DNA from: Helicobacter marmotae
Lineage (GTDB): Bacteria; Campylobacterota; Campylobacteria; Campylobacterales; Helicobacteraceae
DNA: 64,000 nt
Assembly (NCBI RefSeq): GCF_003364255.1
Contig: NZ_NXLR01000004.1
Coordinates: 58,642 to 122,641, forward strand
Direction of reading: 5' to 3'
Part shown: in pieces, positions 29,063 through 39,679 of the stretch
Numbering within the stretch: the stretch's first letter is position 1
Layout of the letters: each line of letters begins with the position of its first letter
Notes under the pieces: model-generated
Seen by the model: only the letters and a program-made list of their open reading frames with translations
The model's database searches: none
Told to the model about the DNA's origin: nothing
Translations under genes and position numbers: made by a program

Positions 29063-30001
29063 ATGAATACTTGGAATACGATAAAGACTTACAACACCCT
29101 AAAACGTTGGAAGCATACTTTAGGATATATGATTATGCTAGCACTTTGTAGCTACTTTTTTGGCTGTGTGGAAAAAAGTGCTGCATGGAATGAAAATGCT
29201 AAAAGCACAAAGGGCTTTAATGATAGCTTTGATGATTTAGACGCGTTTAATCAAGGCATTACCTCCAATATTGGCGGAAATTCTATGAGGGAATCTCCTG
29301 CTATCCAAGAAGCCACTATGCGCCCCTATCAAGTAGCGGGCAAATGGTACTACCCTGAGAAGGTAAGTTTAGGTGATAAATTTGATGGATATGCAAGCTG
29401 GTATGGAGAAGACTTCCATGCGAAAAAAACTTCAAATGGTGAAACCTATAATATGTATGCCCATACTGCCGCTCATAAAACTTTCCCCATGAACACGGTT
29501 GTAAAGGTACTCAATGTAGAAAATGGCAAAAGCACGATTGTACGCATTAATGATAGAGGTCCATTTGTAGAGGGGCGTATTATTGACTTAAGCTCTGTAG
29601 CAGCCCATGATATTGATATGGTGAAAGTAGGCACAGCAAAAGTGAGACTAGAGATTATTGGCTTTGGCGGAGTCATTAATAAAGATGCCAAAGAAGAAGT
29701 ACAAAATGTGCAAAGTGATGATGTGCTAAAAAATGAATTTCAAGTCTCAAATACTCCTAAATCTGTAAGCGGAGGGGACTTTGCTATCCAAGTAGGGGCG
29801 TTTAGACGATATGAGGGCGCGCAAATTACACAAGAGAGATACTCTCATATGCCTCCCTATCAGAGTGTGATTAAAGAGTTTGAGCTTGATGGCGCACCTA
29901 TTTATCGTGTATTTTTAAGAGGATTCCAAAGTGAGCAAGAAGCACGCGACTTTTTAAAGAAAAATACACAGATTCAGGGGGGATTTTTTATCCGCGATTG
30001 A
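29063..30001 (+). CDS. rlpA: Septal ring lytic transglycosylase RlpA, lipoprotein
   Basis: 312 residues. Lipobox YFFGC with C35. Double-psi beta-barrel domain with GYASWYGEDFHAKKTSNGE and RINDRGPF, which holds the catalytic and binding residues; C-terminal SPOR domain (FAIQVGAFRRYEGAQ) that binds denuded glycan at the septum. Forms a pair with mltD. AAAGGAG precedes the ATG. Confidence 0.94.
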   Translation: MNTWNTIKTYNTLKRWKHTLGYMIMLALCSYFFGCVEKSAAWNENAKSTKGFNDSFDDLDAFNQGITSNIGGNSMRESPAIQEATMRPYQVAGKWYYPEKVSLGDKFDGYASWYGEDFHAKKTSNGETYNMYAHTAAHKTFPMNTVVKVLNVENGKSTIVRINDRGPFVEGRIIDLSSVAAHDIDMVKVGTAKVRLEIIGFGGVINKDAKEEVQNVQSDDVLKNEFQVSNTPKSVSGGDFAIQVGAFRRYEGAQITQERYSHMPPYQSVIKEFELDGAPIYRVFLRGFQSEQEARDFLKKNTQIQGGFFIRD

Positions 30002-30017
30002 AAGATAAGGAGCAAAT

Positions 30018-30620
30018 ATGAAAGAGGCACAACGTATTCAAAAATCCCGTAAAACCAAAGAAACAGATATTGCATTAGAATTGCTGCTTTATGGCAAGGG
30101 GAGTGGGCATATACAAAGTGGCATAGGGTTTTTTGACCATATGCTAGAAGCTTTAAGCAAGCATGCCCTACTTGATTTAACACTCCAATGCAAGGGTGAT
30201 GTGTATGTTGATGGGCATCATAGCATTGAGGATTGTGGCATACTCTTAGGGCAGGCATTCAAGGAGGCGATTTATCCTGCAGCGGGCATTGAGCGATTTG
30301 GCAATGCGAGTGTGGTTATGGATGAAGCCTGTGCAGAATGCGATATAGATGTAAGCAATCGTGCGTTTTTAGTCTTTGACACACATGCCTACAAACTCCC
30401 TTTTAAAGGTATGGTAGGAAGCCTTGATGTGGAGCTTGTGGAAGAGTTTTTCCGCGCATTATGCTTTAATGCAAATTTGAGTGTGCATATTGTTTTAAAA
30501 AGAGGCAAGAATCTTCATCATATTATCGAGGCTATCTTTAAAGCCTTTGGTGTGGCGTTACGTAGGGCATTACACCCAAATCCTAGAATCTGCATTCCCT
30601 CCACAAAGGGTGTGTTGTGA
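30018..30620 (+). CDS. hisB: Imidazoleglycerol-phosphate dehydratase
   Basis: 200 residues, single-domain HisB. Manganese-binding histidine motifs IGFFDHMLEALSKHA, DGHHSIEDCGI and HHIIEAIFKAFG are all visible. Catalyses dehydration to imidazole-acetol phosphate in histidine synthesis. No other his gene is in the window. It sits between rlpA and kdsC, genes I recall as adjacent in H. pylori (which makes no histidine). Overlaps kdsC by 4 bases. Confidence 0.96.
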   Translation: MKEAQRIQKSRKTKETDIALELLLYGKGSGHIQSGIGFFDHMLEALSKHALLDLTLQCKGDVYVDGHHSIEDCGILLGQAFKEAIYPAAGIERFGNASVVMDEACAECDIDVSNRAFLVFDTHAYKLPFKGMVGSLDVELVEEFFRALCFNANLSVHIVLKRGKNLHHIIEAIFKAFGVALRRALHPNPRICIPSTKGVL

Positions 30621-31111
30621 TAGAGCTTTTAGTATTTGATGTTGATGGCACACTCAGTGATGGCAAGGTATATTACTCACAAAGTGGAGAGGAGATAAAG
30701 GGCTTTCATATCCGCGATGGATTAGCTATCTATGTGTGGAATCACCTTTTAGGGCGCAAGAGTGCCATTATCACAGGCAGAGAATCCTCCATAGTACGCA
30801 AGAGAGCAGAAGAGCTAGGCATAGAGCATATTTTTATGGGAGTGAGAGATAAAAAGGAGGCACTTTACAATCTCCTTAAAGACTTACAATTGCAAGCAAA
30901 GCAAGTGGCTTGTATTGGCGATGATTTGAACGATTTGGGTATGTTTGTGCTCTGTCCCTATGCCTATATGCCTAAAAATGGCGATAAAGCATTAAAAAAA
31001 TATGCCTACAAAGTGCTCAAAACTCGCGGTGGCAATGGAGCTGTGCGCGAGATGATAGAAGATGTCTTAAAGCTTAATGGAGATAAAAAACTTGAAAAAT
31101 ATTTCTTATAG
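30617..31111 (+). CDS. kdsC: KDO-8-phosphate phosphatase
   Basis: 164 residues, HAD family C0 type: DxD (D8, D10) in FDVDGTLSDG, TGRES, GDDLNDL. Releases phosphate from KDO-8-P, supplying KDO for the LPS inner core; fits with the lptC-lptA genes that follow. Coupled to hisB in front and overlapping lptC behind. Confidence 0.95.
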   Translation: MIELLVFDVDGTLSDGKVYYSQSGEEIKGFHIRDGLAIYVWNHLLGRKSAIITGRESSIVRKRAEELGIEHIFMGVRDKKEALYNLLKDLQLQAKQVACIGDDLNDLGMFVLCPYAYMPKNGDKALKKYAYKVLKTRGGNGAVREMIEDVLKLNGDKKLEKYFL

Positions 31112-31625
31112 AATCTATGCGTTTTTTATCGCGCTTTTGTGCTTTAGCCTAAGTAGTATTGTGTTTTTCACGCAAGATAATGAGCTTCACAAAAGCATTG
31201 GCAAAGAAGTGCCAAATATTGAAATCACAGACTTTACTTTATATCGTAGCAATCTTGCATATACACAGGCAATTGTTTTTGGCAAGCAGGCATTGCGATT
31301 TGAAGAGCATGAGGAGCTTTATGAAGTCTTTATTAATCAGCTAAACAACACACTCAATGAATATATGTATGCCCCATATGTATATAGCAAGAATCAAATT
31401 TATACATTCTCACAAGGCGTAGATTATTTACGCGTAGATGGGCTTGGATTTTGGAGTAAAATGGGGGTGTATGACTACAATAAAAGAATTTTTAATGGTA
31501 AAGATGACTTTATCCTCTATGATAAAAGCACACAAAGCAGGGGACAAAATATTTATTATGATATGCCCGGTGGCAAAATCAAGGCAGATTCTATAAAAAT
31601 TGATATGGCTATGGGGAGTAAATAA
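31077..31625 (+). CDS. lptC: LPS export protein LptC-like
   Basis: 182 residues, starting inside kdsC. One N-terminal membrane helix (about residues 10-30), then a periplasmic beta-jellyroll domain (VPNIEITDFTLYR, DGLGFWSKMGVYDYNKRIF). Divergent LptC family; links LptBFG in the inner membrane to LptA. The call rests on the fold pattern and on lptA lying next to it. Confidence 0.82.
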   Translation: MEIKNLKNISYRIYAFFIALLCFSLSSIVFFTQDNELHKSIGKEVPNIEITDFTLYRSNLAYTQAIVFGKQALRFEEHEELYEVFINQLNNTLNEYMYAPYVYSKNQIYTFSQGVDYLRVDGLGFWSKMGVYDYNKRIFNGKDDFILYDKSTQSRGQNIYYDMPGGKIKADSIKIDMAMGSK

Positions 31626-32092
31626 TGTATAAAATAGCCCAAATACTCTGTATATGTGCGGTATGTGCCCTTGCTTCAACAGAACAACTCCAAGTGAGCG
31701 CAAAGAAAATTGAGAGTGATCTCAAAAAGGGGCAAACGCTCCTTAATGGTGATGTGGTGGTAACAAAAGGCGGAGATACGCTCTGGGCAGATAAGGTGCT
31801 GATTGAAACCAATAAGAAAAATCAACCTACCCGCTATGTGGCTAGCGGAAATGTGAGATTCCATACAAAGCTCCCCGATAAGGAATTTAAAGGCAAGGCA
31901 AAAAAAGCCATTTATGATGTGCAAAAAGATGAGTATCAGCTTATTGATAATGCGATGATTGAAGAAGTGGGCAAGCAAAATAGCATTAAAGGCGATGTGA
32001 TTACCTTTAGCCCATCTACGGAAGAAGCCCTTGTAAAAGGCTCAGACAAAAAGCCCAGTGTGCTTACATTTATCATGGAGCCATCGCCATGA
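31625..32092 (+). CDS. lptA: LPS transport periplasmic protein LptA
   Basis: 155 residues with signal peptide (ending near ALAS), then OstA/LptA repeats: LQVSAKKIESDLKKGQTLLNGDVVVTKGGDTLWADKV and YVASGNVRF. Forms the periplasmic bridge carrying LPS to LptD. Start overlaps the lptC stop; end overlaps engB by 4 bases. Confidence 0.9.
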   Translation: MYKIAQILCICAVCALASTEQLQVSAKKIESDLKKGQTLLNGDVVVTKGGDTLWADKVLIETNKKNQPTRYVASGNVRFHTKLPDKEFKGKAKKAIYDVQKDEYQLIDNAMIEEVGKQNSIKGDVITFSPSTEEALVKGSDKKPSVLTFIMEPSP

Positions 32093-32757
32093 TACAAGTG
32101 CTTGAATCTGCCTTTGTCAAAAGCGCAAGCCATATAGGCAATGCCCCAGCCCCGAGTGCTTCAGAAATTGTATGTCTAGGGCGGAGCAATGTAGGCAAAA
32201 GTACGTTTATTAATGCGATTTTAAATAAGAATCTCGCCAAAAGCTCTGCTACCCCGGGTAAAACGCGTCTTATGAACTTTTTTTATTCACTATGGGCTAT
32301 GGATAAAGAGCGCATTCCGCTTATGTTTATTGATTTGCCCGGATTTGGATATGCCAAAGTCAGCAAGGCTACTAAAGAAGAGTGGGGCAAGGTTTTACTT
32401 GATTTTTTACACAAACGGCAATCGATAAAGGTATTTTTACATCTTATTGACTCAAGACACCCTGATATGGAGATAGACAAGACAATGAATGCCATGCTTA
32501 AAGATATATGTGCCAATGATCAAGCCATCTTAAATCTTTATACCAAAGCAGATAAACTTACACAATCTGCTCTCAATGCCCTTAAAGCCCACATACAAAA
32601 AACACATACGCAAAAAACACATACGCAACAAACCAATGCCTTAAACGAGAATAAAACAAGCTTTATTTGTAGCGCTATTAAAAATCATCATAAATTCACC
32701 TCTATCCCTCAAATAAGAGAGGAGATTATTTCTTTTGCATTAGGACTAAAACGATGA
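32089..32757 (+). CDS. engB: Ribosome biogenesis GTPase EngB/YsxC
   Basis: 222 residues: G1 GRSNVGKST, G2 T in SATPGKT, G3 DLPGFGYA, G4 TKAD. Needed for 50S subunit assembly. A short run of QKTHTQ-type repeats near residue 170 is an insertion coded by a degenerate direct DNA repeat (32594-32635). Confidence 0.94.
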   Translation: MIQVLESAFVKSASHIGNAPAPSASEIVCLGRSNVGKSTFINAILNKNLAKSSATPGKTRLMNFFYSLWAMDKERIPLMFIDLPGFGYAKVSKATKEEWGKVLLDFLHKRQSIKVFLHLIDSRHPDMEIDKTMNAMLKDICANDQAILNLYTKADKLTQSALNALKAHIQKTHTQKTHTQQTNALNENKTSFICSAIKNHHKFTSIPQIREEIISFALGLKR

Positions 32758-33224
32758 CTTTTGATATAGTAAAGCCCACTCTTAGGGATATTCCGGCTAT
32801 GCGTGAAATTGTCAGTATTGAAGTGCAAAATGGTCTTATTTTAGAGCGAAGTGAAGATGAAATGGCAAATGCCATTCGCTCCTATCAACTTGCCAGAGAG
32901 AGCCAAAGTGGAGAGATAGCAGGATTTTGTGCATTATATATTTATTCTAGAGAGTTAGCAGAGATTCGCTCTTTAGTCGTTAAAGCCCCTTTCCGCGGCT
33001 TTGGGCTAGGAAGCAAACTTGTGCAAAAGGCTGTAGATGAGGGGAAATCACTTGGATTAAAGGAAATTCTCACCCTCACCTATCAAGCCAATTTGTTCCA
33101 ACGATTGGGTTTTGTTATAATTGAAAAGTCTTTTTTACCAAATCACAAAATATGGGCGGATTGTATTAAATGCAAACATTTTCCAATATGCGACGAAATA
33201 GCTCTTATAAACAAGCTTTCTTAG
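32754..33224 (+). CDS. GNAT acetyltransferase, short ArgA-type (N-acetylglutamate synthase candidate)
   Basis: 156 residues: a single GNAT domain with acetyl-CoA loop VKAPFRGFGLGSKL and a C-terminal Cys-rich motif C-I-K-C-x5-C, typical of the stand-alone ArgA-like proteins of Campylobacterota. It may start arginine synthesis, which fits argG in this window, but GNAT specificity cannot be read from sequence. Confidence 0.72.
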   Translation: MTFDIVKPTLRDIPAMREIVSIEVQNGLILERSEDEMANAIRSYQLARESQSGEIAGFCALYIYSRELAEIRSLVVKAPFRGFGLGSKLVQKAVDEGKSLGLKEILTLTYQANLFQRLGFVIIEKSFLPNHKIWADCIKCKHFPICDEIALINKLS

Positions 33225-33643
33225 GATTCTTATTATTTATAGGACTATATACATATAAGAGTGCAGCAAGTATGCAAATATGGCTACCCCCGCTTATGGG
33301 CGTATGTTTAGGCTTATTTATACGATTTGACAAGGAAGATAATTTCTATGCGTTTTTAGCTATTCTTGCATGGATAATGCTTATAGAATCACAAAATAAT
33401 CTCCCTATGGGTATGGTTTTAGGCTTATATACGGGGCTCTATTTATTTGCTATACCGCGTTTGCAAACACTGCTTACCACTTCTCGCATTACATGGGTTA
33501 TTTATGTATTTTTAGCCTATAGTGGGTTTTATATTCTTGCATTCATTATCGATACATTTATGGGCAGTGCCATTGCCCCAAGCATTTGGATCATTCTCTA
33601 TTTTATTACATTTGAATCTATCATAGCGATGTTTTTATCATGA
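33170..33643 (+). CDS. Small multi-pass membrane protein, MreD-like position
   Basis: 157 residues with about five hydrophobic helices, nested between the GNAT gene (overlap 55 bases) and PBP2 (overlap 4). Size, topology and place before mrdA resemble MreD of the rod-shape complex, but residue similarity is not clear by eye. A second ATG at 33188 is an equally possible start. I recall an uncharacterised gene at this place in H. pylori. Confidence 0.6.
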   Translation: MQTFSNMRRNSSYKQAFLGFLLFIGLYTYKSAASMQIWLPPLMGVCLGLFIRFDKEDNFYAFLAILAWIMLIESQNNLPMGMVLGLYTGLYLFAIPRLQTLLTTSRITWVIYVFLAYSGFYILAFIIDTFMGSAIAPSIWIILYFITFESIIAMFLS

Positions 33644-35424
33644 ATATTCGTCATAAAGTCTTTATACTTTTTATGATTATTATATGGTCTATAATCTGTA
33701 TCCGGCTTTTTATCGTTAATGTCATTAATAGCCAATATTATGAAAAACTTGCAAGAAACAATACCTTTAAAACAGAGGTATTGCTGCCTATGCGAGGCTT
33801 GATTATGGATAGAAATGGAGAGCCCTTAGCCATTAATGAACTAGGCTTTTCTATCTCGCTGATACCCAAAATACGCAACAAAGCGATTATTGACAAAGAG
33901 GTGCAACGCATTGTCTCCTATCTCCCATTTTTAGATAAAGAGAAGCTTATTTATATCTATCAAAAAAATAACCATGTATATAATCATGCCCCCGTTGAAC
34001 TTGTGAATTTTGTCCCCTATATTCAAATGCTTAAAGTCTATGCTCATCTTAAACGCTCCCCTTATGTAGTCATTGCTGCCAATTCCAAGCGATTCTACCC
34101 CAATGAAAGCACAGCCTCACATGTAATTGGCTATGTCGCAAAAGCAAATGAAAAAGATATGCAAAACAACCCCCTCTCTCTTTATAGCAAGGTCATAGGC
34201 AAAGAGGGCATAGAAAAAACCTATAATAGCTACTTGCAGGGCGATGCGGGCTATAGAAAGTCTCAAATCAATTCTCTATATAAAGAAATCAAACTCTTGC
34301 AAGAAGATAGTGTCTTGCAGCGCAATGATTTAGTGCTTTCACTTGATTTAAACTTGCAAGAGAGCATTGATGCGGAGTTTGGGGAGCGCTCTGGGGCGGT
34401 AATTGTTATGGACGTTCATAATGGTGAGATTCTCGCAGCAGGCAGTTACCCTGAATATAATATTAACTATTTTGTTGATGGCATTAGCTTTAAAAATTGG
34501 CGAGAATTAACAGAAAATGTCCATAAGCCCCTTATCAATAAGCTTGTGTATGGACGTTATCCGCCCGGCTCGGTCATTAAAATGGGTATGCTTTTAAGCT
34601 TTTTAGAATTTGCAAATATTACAGAGGATACCATTATCCAAACACCGCCTTTTGTTGAATTTGGAGGGAGGAAATTCCGCGATTGGAAAGCTTCAGGGCA
34701 TGGGAGTGCTGATGCACTCAAAGCCATTAGAGAATCTGTAGATGTATATTTTTATATCCTTTCTCAACGTGTGGGGATTGAGCATATCTCAGGTGTGCTA
34801 AAAAGAATGGGTATAGGGGAACTCACGGGGGTAGATATTCCTAATGAAGTAAGCGGTATTTTGCCCACGCCAGAGTGGAAATTACGACGTTATGGGGCAC
34901 AATGGTATATAGGAGACACCATCACGACTTCCATAGGGCAGGGCTATTTCCTCTCTACCCCTATGCAGATTGCACGCTATACCGCCCTTATCGCCTCTGG
35001 TAAGCTTGTAACGCCCCATTTTGCAAAAGATTTTAATGGGCAAAGCAGCACATTTGAGAGTAAAGATATACTCAATGACATACAAAAATCAAAACTCCAC
35101 ATTCTACGCAAAGGTATGTACCAAGTTTGCTCAACGCCGGGCGGGACAGCATATAACCGCACACAAGGCACACAAGTAAAACTTGCTTGCAAAACAGGCA
35201 CAGCCCAAGTGGTAGGTATCCCCCAAGATGTACAAAAACGGATTAAAGAATCTGAAATGGAATATTTCCATCGCTCTCACGCGTGGATTACGGCGTTTTT
35301 ACCTTATGACAAACCACAATATGCCATAACCATCCTTATCGAGCATGGCGGGAGCGGAGGGAATGGAGGACCCCTACTTGTAAAGATTGCAAACAAACTC
35401 AAAGAATTAGGCTACATAAAATAA
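33640..35424 (+). CDS. mrdA: Penicillin-binding protein 2
   Basis: 594 residues. One membrane helix (about 8-28), PBP dimerisation domain (LPMRGLIMDRNGEPLA, GKEGIEKTYNSYLQG), transpeptidase domain with S311-V-I-K314, and K518-T-G (CKTGTAQVVG). Cross-links peptidoglycan during elongation; the elongasome partner of RodA. End of the envelope cluster begun by mltD. Confidence 0.95.
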   Translation: MNIRHKVFILFMIIIWSIICIRLFIVNVINSQYYEKLARNNTFKTEVLLPMRGLIMDRNGEPLAINELGFSISLIPKIRNKAIIDKEVQRIVSYLPFLDKEKLIYIYQKNNHVYNHAPVELVNFVPYIQMLKVYAHLKRSPYVVIAANSKRFYPNESTASHVIGYVAKANEKDMQNNPLSLYSKVIGKEGIEKTYNSYLQGDAGYRKSQINSLYKEIKLLQEDSVLQRNDLVLSLDLNLQESIDAEFGERSGAVIVMDVHNGEILAAGSYPEYNINYFVDGISFKNWRELTENVHKPLINKLVYGRYPPGSVIKMGMLLSFLEFANITEDTIIQTPPFVEFGGRKFRDWKASGHGSADALKAIRESVDVYFYILSQRVGIEHISGVLKRMGIGELTGVDIPNEVSGILPTPEWKLRRYGAQWYIGDTITTSIGQGYFLSTPMQIARYTALIASGKLVTPHFAKDFNGQSSTFESKDILNDIQKSKLHILRKGMYQVCSTPGGTAYNRTQGTQVKLACKTGTAQVVGIPQDVQKRIKESEMEYFHRSHAWITAFLPYDKPQYAITILIEHGGSGGNGGPLLVKIANKLKELGYIK

Positions 35425-36432
<1,008 letters not shown>

Positions 36433-36506
36433 TAAAATTTTAAGGAAAGTATCAGAAAACACATTTTACAATTCCTTGTTTTTAAATTCTCATTAAAGGA
36501 CACAAA

Positions 36507-36998
36507 ATGATTTCAAAAGAAATTATCAAATTGCTCAATGAGCAAATCGCAAAAGAAATGTATGCAGCAAATCTCTACTTAAGTATGAGCTCTTGGTGCT
36601 ATGAAAATAGCTTTGATGGTGCGGGATTGTTTTTATTTCAACACGCTGATGAAGAAAGCGGGCATGCTAAACGTTTGATAACCTACCTTAATGAAACAGA
36701 TTCTAAGGTGAATATCGCACAAGTAGCTGCTCCAGAATCAGACTTTAAAGGCTTGCTTGATGTGTTTGAAAAAACTTATGCCCATGAGCAAAAAATCACA
36801 CAATCTATCAATGAGCTTGTGGATTTCACGCTTAAAAATAAGGACTACTCTACTTTCAACTTCTTGCAATGGTATGTAAGTGAGCAACATGAAGAGGAAG
36901 CACTTTTCCGCGGGATAGTCGATAAAATCAAGCTTATTGGACTTAAAGATGATGGTCCTTATCTCGCTGATAGATTCATTAAAGACCTCACAAAATAA
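36507..36998 (+). CDS. ftnA: Non-haem ferritin
   Basis: 163 residues, bacterial ferritin four-helix bundle. Ferroxidase residues seen in KEMYAANLYL, DEESGHAKR and QWYVSEQHEEE. Stores iron in the cytoplasm. AAAGGA precedes the ATG and a perfect 11-bp hairpin follows the stop, so it is probably transcribed alone. Confidence 0.96.
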   Translation: MISKEIIKLLNEQIAKEMYAANLYLSMSSWCYENSFDGAGLFLFQHADEESGHAKRLITYLNETDSKVNIAQVAAPESDFKGLLDVFEKTYAHEQKITQSINELVDFTLKNKDYSTFNFLQWYVSEQHEEEALFRGIVDKIKLIGLKDDGPYLADRFIKDLTK

Positions 36999-37016
36999 CC
37001 TCAAAATAAGCTTTTC

Positions 37017-37043
37017 TTTGCTAGATTTTTAGAATCTAGCAAA
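37017..37043 (+). terminator. Hairpin after ferritin
   Basis: TTTGCTAGATT (37017-37027) pairs perfectly with AATCTAGCAAA (37033-37043), 5-base loop. No long T run follows on the plus strand (CTCTTAATAT), so it could also act in mRNA stability. Confidence 0.55.
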
Positions 37044-37070
37044 CTCTTAATATAGAGTTAAGGAGAGCGT

Positions 37071-38297
37071 ATGCACCATATATTCACTCATAAAAAAATC
37101 CTTATTTGTATCACTGGAAGTATCGCTGTATATAAAATGCTTGATTGCATTTCTCATCTTTATAAATGTGGTGCGCATATCAAAGTCATAATGAGCCAAG
37201 AGGCGTGCAAATTTGTCAATCCCCTAAGTTTTGAAGCCCTTAGTCGTAATATTGTGCTAAGTGAATCTACCCAAAGCTGGGCAAGTGAAGCAGGCGAAGT
37301 AGCCAATCATATTAGCTATGCAAAATGGGCAGATGTAGTGCTTATAGCCCCAGCGAGTGCTAATAGTATCGCTAAACTTGCTTGTGGGATAGCAGATTCT
37401 GTACTTTTAAGCGCAATCTTAGCCTCAAATGCCCCCAAAATTCTCGCTCCTGCGATGAATACGGCTATGCTAGAAGCCCCACAAACTCAAAACAATATCG
37501 CCACATTGGCACAAATGGGCTATGAAATTATCCCTCCACGTGCTGATTTGCTTGTATGTGGAGAGCAAGGGAGCGGGGCATTAGCAGAACTAGATGAGAT
37601 TATATTTGCTCTTGCTAAGGCATTCCTTGTGCATTCATTTTGGGCAAAAAGACCAGTGCTTATTACCGGAGGGGGCTCAAAAGAGGGCATTGATCAGGTG
37701 CGCTATATTTCTAACCATAGCAGTGGCAAGCAAGCAAGTGCTTTAGCGCTGGCATTTTATGCGCTTGGAGCGGAAGTGTGCTTTATCTCTAGTGCATTTC
37801 CTATAAAGCTCCCCTTAGCCATAAAGCGCATTCACACCCAAAGTTTAGAATCTTTTGACCAAGCGATCCATAGCGAGCTAGAGAAGCTTAGTAAGACGGA
37901 TAAAAAGCCTATCTTGCTTATGGCAGCAGCTCTTGCAGACTATGCCCCGCATATACAAACAGGCAAGCTCAAAAAGGAGCAAGTGGGTAAAACACTTATG
38001 CTCCCCTGCTATCAGACAAAGGATATTCTCGCTCAAATCCCTAAACACCTTGCCTATAAGGTAGGCTTTAAAGCAGAGCTTGATGAAACACACGCCTTAA
38101 AGCACGCACAAGCGATGCTAGAAAGCAAAGGCTGTGAAATGGTGTGCTTAAATGTCATTAATGAGCAAAATCCCTTTGGCAGTGAGTGCAATAGCATAAA
38201 ACTCATCACAAAATCAGACACACAAACCATAGAGGGGAGTAAATTTGAAGTGGCTTTAGGTATAGCACAAGCCCTGCAAGGGCTCATACAGGCTTAA
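37071..38297 (+). CDS. coaBC: Bifunctional phosphopantothenoylcysteine decarboxylase/synthetase
   Basis: 408 residues. N-terminal flavoprotein CoaC (ICITGSIAVYK, APASANSIAKLACGIAD, APAMNTAM); C-terminal CoaB (LITGGGSKEGIDQVRYISNHSSGKQ, AALADYAP, FKAE). Two consecutive steps of coenzyme A synthesis. Nine bases before the unknown gene that accompanies it in H. pylori too. Confidence 0.95.
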   Translation: MHHIFTHKKILICITGSIAVYKMLDCISHLYKCGAHIKVIMSQEACKFVNPLSFEALSRNIVLSESTQSWASEAGEVANHISYAKWADVVLIAPASANSIAKLACGIADSVLLSAILASNAPKILAPAMNTAMLEAPQTQNNIATLAQMGYEIIPPRADLLVCGEQGSGALAELDEIIFALAKAFLVHSFWAKRPVLITGGGSKEGIDQVRYISNHSSGKQASALALAFYALGAEVCFISSAFPIKLPLAIKRIHTQSLESFDQAIHSELEKLSKTDKKPILLMAAALADYAPHIQTGKLKKEQVGKTLMLPCYQTKDILAQIPKHLAYKVGFKAELDETHALKHAQAMLESKGCEMVCLNVINEQNPFGSECNSIKLITKSDTQTIEGSKFEVALGIAQALQGLIQA

Positions 38298-38306
38298 GGA
38301 GACTCT

Positions 38307-39029
38307 ATGCTTAAAGCTTTAGAGAAAATCTCTCATGCCCTAAAACACACCCAAACCCCTAAACTTTATAATGCACAGCTACCCTTGCTTATTAAGGTTA
38401 TTGCTAAACTTAAAGGTGATACCTATCTCTTGCAAGTGGGAGCGCAAAAAATTGAGACTAAAAGTCATAAAGCCCTGCAAATAGGCGAGCGCTATTGGGC
38501 AGAAATGGCTAAAAGCTCTCTAGGGCATATCACATTAAAAAACCTTATCCCCCAACCTAAAATTATTGAGATGTTTTCCCACGCACCACTTCAATTTTCT
38601 TTGCAGGATTTGCAAGAATTAGGCAAAGAGAGTGATATATTTGAGGGATTTAAAGAATTTTTGAGTGCTAAACTCGCAGAGGCAAAAAGCAAGGAGGAAT
38701 TTATATTTTTAGGGAATCTCCTTTTAGGGCTTAAAAATGGTGTGCTTAGCCTTGTGATTGGTGAGAAAAATGAAGTCCTGCAGATAAAAAAAATAGCCAC
38801 AAACAAAGTCCGCTTTAGTGCGATAATGCCACTTCTTGGAATTATAGAGGGCGAGATTAGCCTACCTCATAAGCATTTAAGCATAAAGGTGCTTTATGAG
38901 AGCACAAAAATCCTTTTAGAAAAACACCTTGAGCTCTTAGTGGGCTTTAATGTAGCTTCAATCACCCTAGAGAAATCCCTAAGCCCGCTTTATGAGTATA
39001 AGGAATCCTTGCTTGATGTCAGGGGGTAG
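38307..39029 (+). CDS. Conserved protein of unknown function downstream of coaBC
   Basis: 240 residues, no signal peptide or membrane helix. Leucine/lysine-rich alpha and beta mixture; a C-terminal stretch (ISLPHKHLSIKVLYESTKILLEKHLELLVGFNVASITLE) recalls the globular C-terminal domain of FliK-like proteins only faintly, so I assign nothing. Position after coaBC matches HP0842, hence conserved in the genus. AAGGAG precedes the ATG. Confidence 0.75.
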   Translation: MLKALEKISHALKHTQTPKLYNAQLPLLIKVIAKLKGDTYLLQVGAQKIETKSHKALQIGERYWAEMAKSSLGHITLKNLIPQPKIIEMFSHAPLQFSLQDLQELGKESDIFEGFKEFLSAKLAEAKSKEEFIFLGNLLLGLKNGVLSLVIGEKNEVLQIKKIATNKVRFSAIMPLLGIIEGEISLPHKHLSIKVLYESTKILLEKHLELLVGFNVASITLEKSLSPLYEYKESLLDVRG

Positions 39030-39679
39030 TGATTTTAAGCCCTAAAAATATCTGCTATCTTTATGCCATATCTTTAAGGCTAAAGCCCCATTGTGAAAAA
39101 ATGTGCGAGAAAATGAGTAAGTAAGAAGCAGGGCTTGCTGTGAGTTTTATAGTGAGCATACATTTCACTGCTTAAAGAAGCTAAGGAGCTTTATATATTT
39201 AGCTAGCAGGCACAAGGGGAGCTGAATAGACTCGCTTAAAGTGCTAACACGCAAAGAAATTGCTTTGTCGGCTCTTGCTTGCAAAGCAAGCAAAGAATCT
39301 CTTTCAAAATACACTAAAGATTCTAAAGGAAACTCCTCATCTCCGCTCACGCCCAAACACAAGAGCGGCAAGAGGTTGAAATCCAAACAGAGATGTTTGG
39401 GCTTACTCTCTCTCATTACCCTTTTTGCAAAAGGCTTAATGTGGCAACAAGCCAAACCCACTACACAAGGGAAATAAGGATTCAAAGCTCATATATCCCC
39501 ACAATGCAATCTCTGCAATCCCCCAAAAGCAACACCCACATAATCCTAAACCATATATGAGCATTTACTCAAATCCTTTCTTATATGTTTGATAATCTAG
39601 GCTAGGATTCCGCGATTGTATGAAATTTCACTTTTATTTCTACAAGAAACATTTTACAACACATATGAAAGGATAAAAG
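39030..39679. other. 650-base gap with degenerate repeats and hairpins before tpx
   Basis: Holds TTGCTTGC / GCAAGCAA (39275-39282 with 39286-39293, 3-base loop), next to CAAAGAATCTC of the dispersed repeat family, and a longer inverted pair GCCCAAACA / TGTTTGGGC around 39351-39398. Short frames across it look random. The tpx promoter must lie in the last 100 bases; ATGAAAGGATAAAAG is the ribosome site. Confidence 0.6.

Noticed and set aside
32754..33224. Firm call of argA
   Set aside because: The Cys motif fits, but single-domain GNAT proteins cannot be assigned a substrate by eye.
38307..39029. Calling the gene fliK
   Set aside because: Only a vague C-terminal likeness; size and neighbours (coaBC) do not support it.
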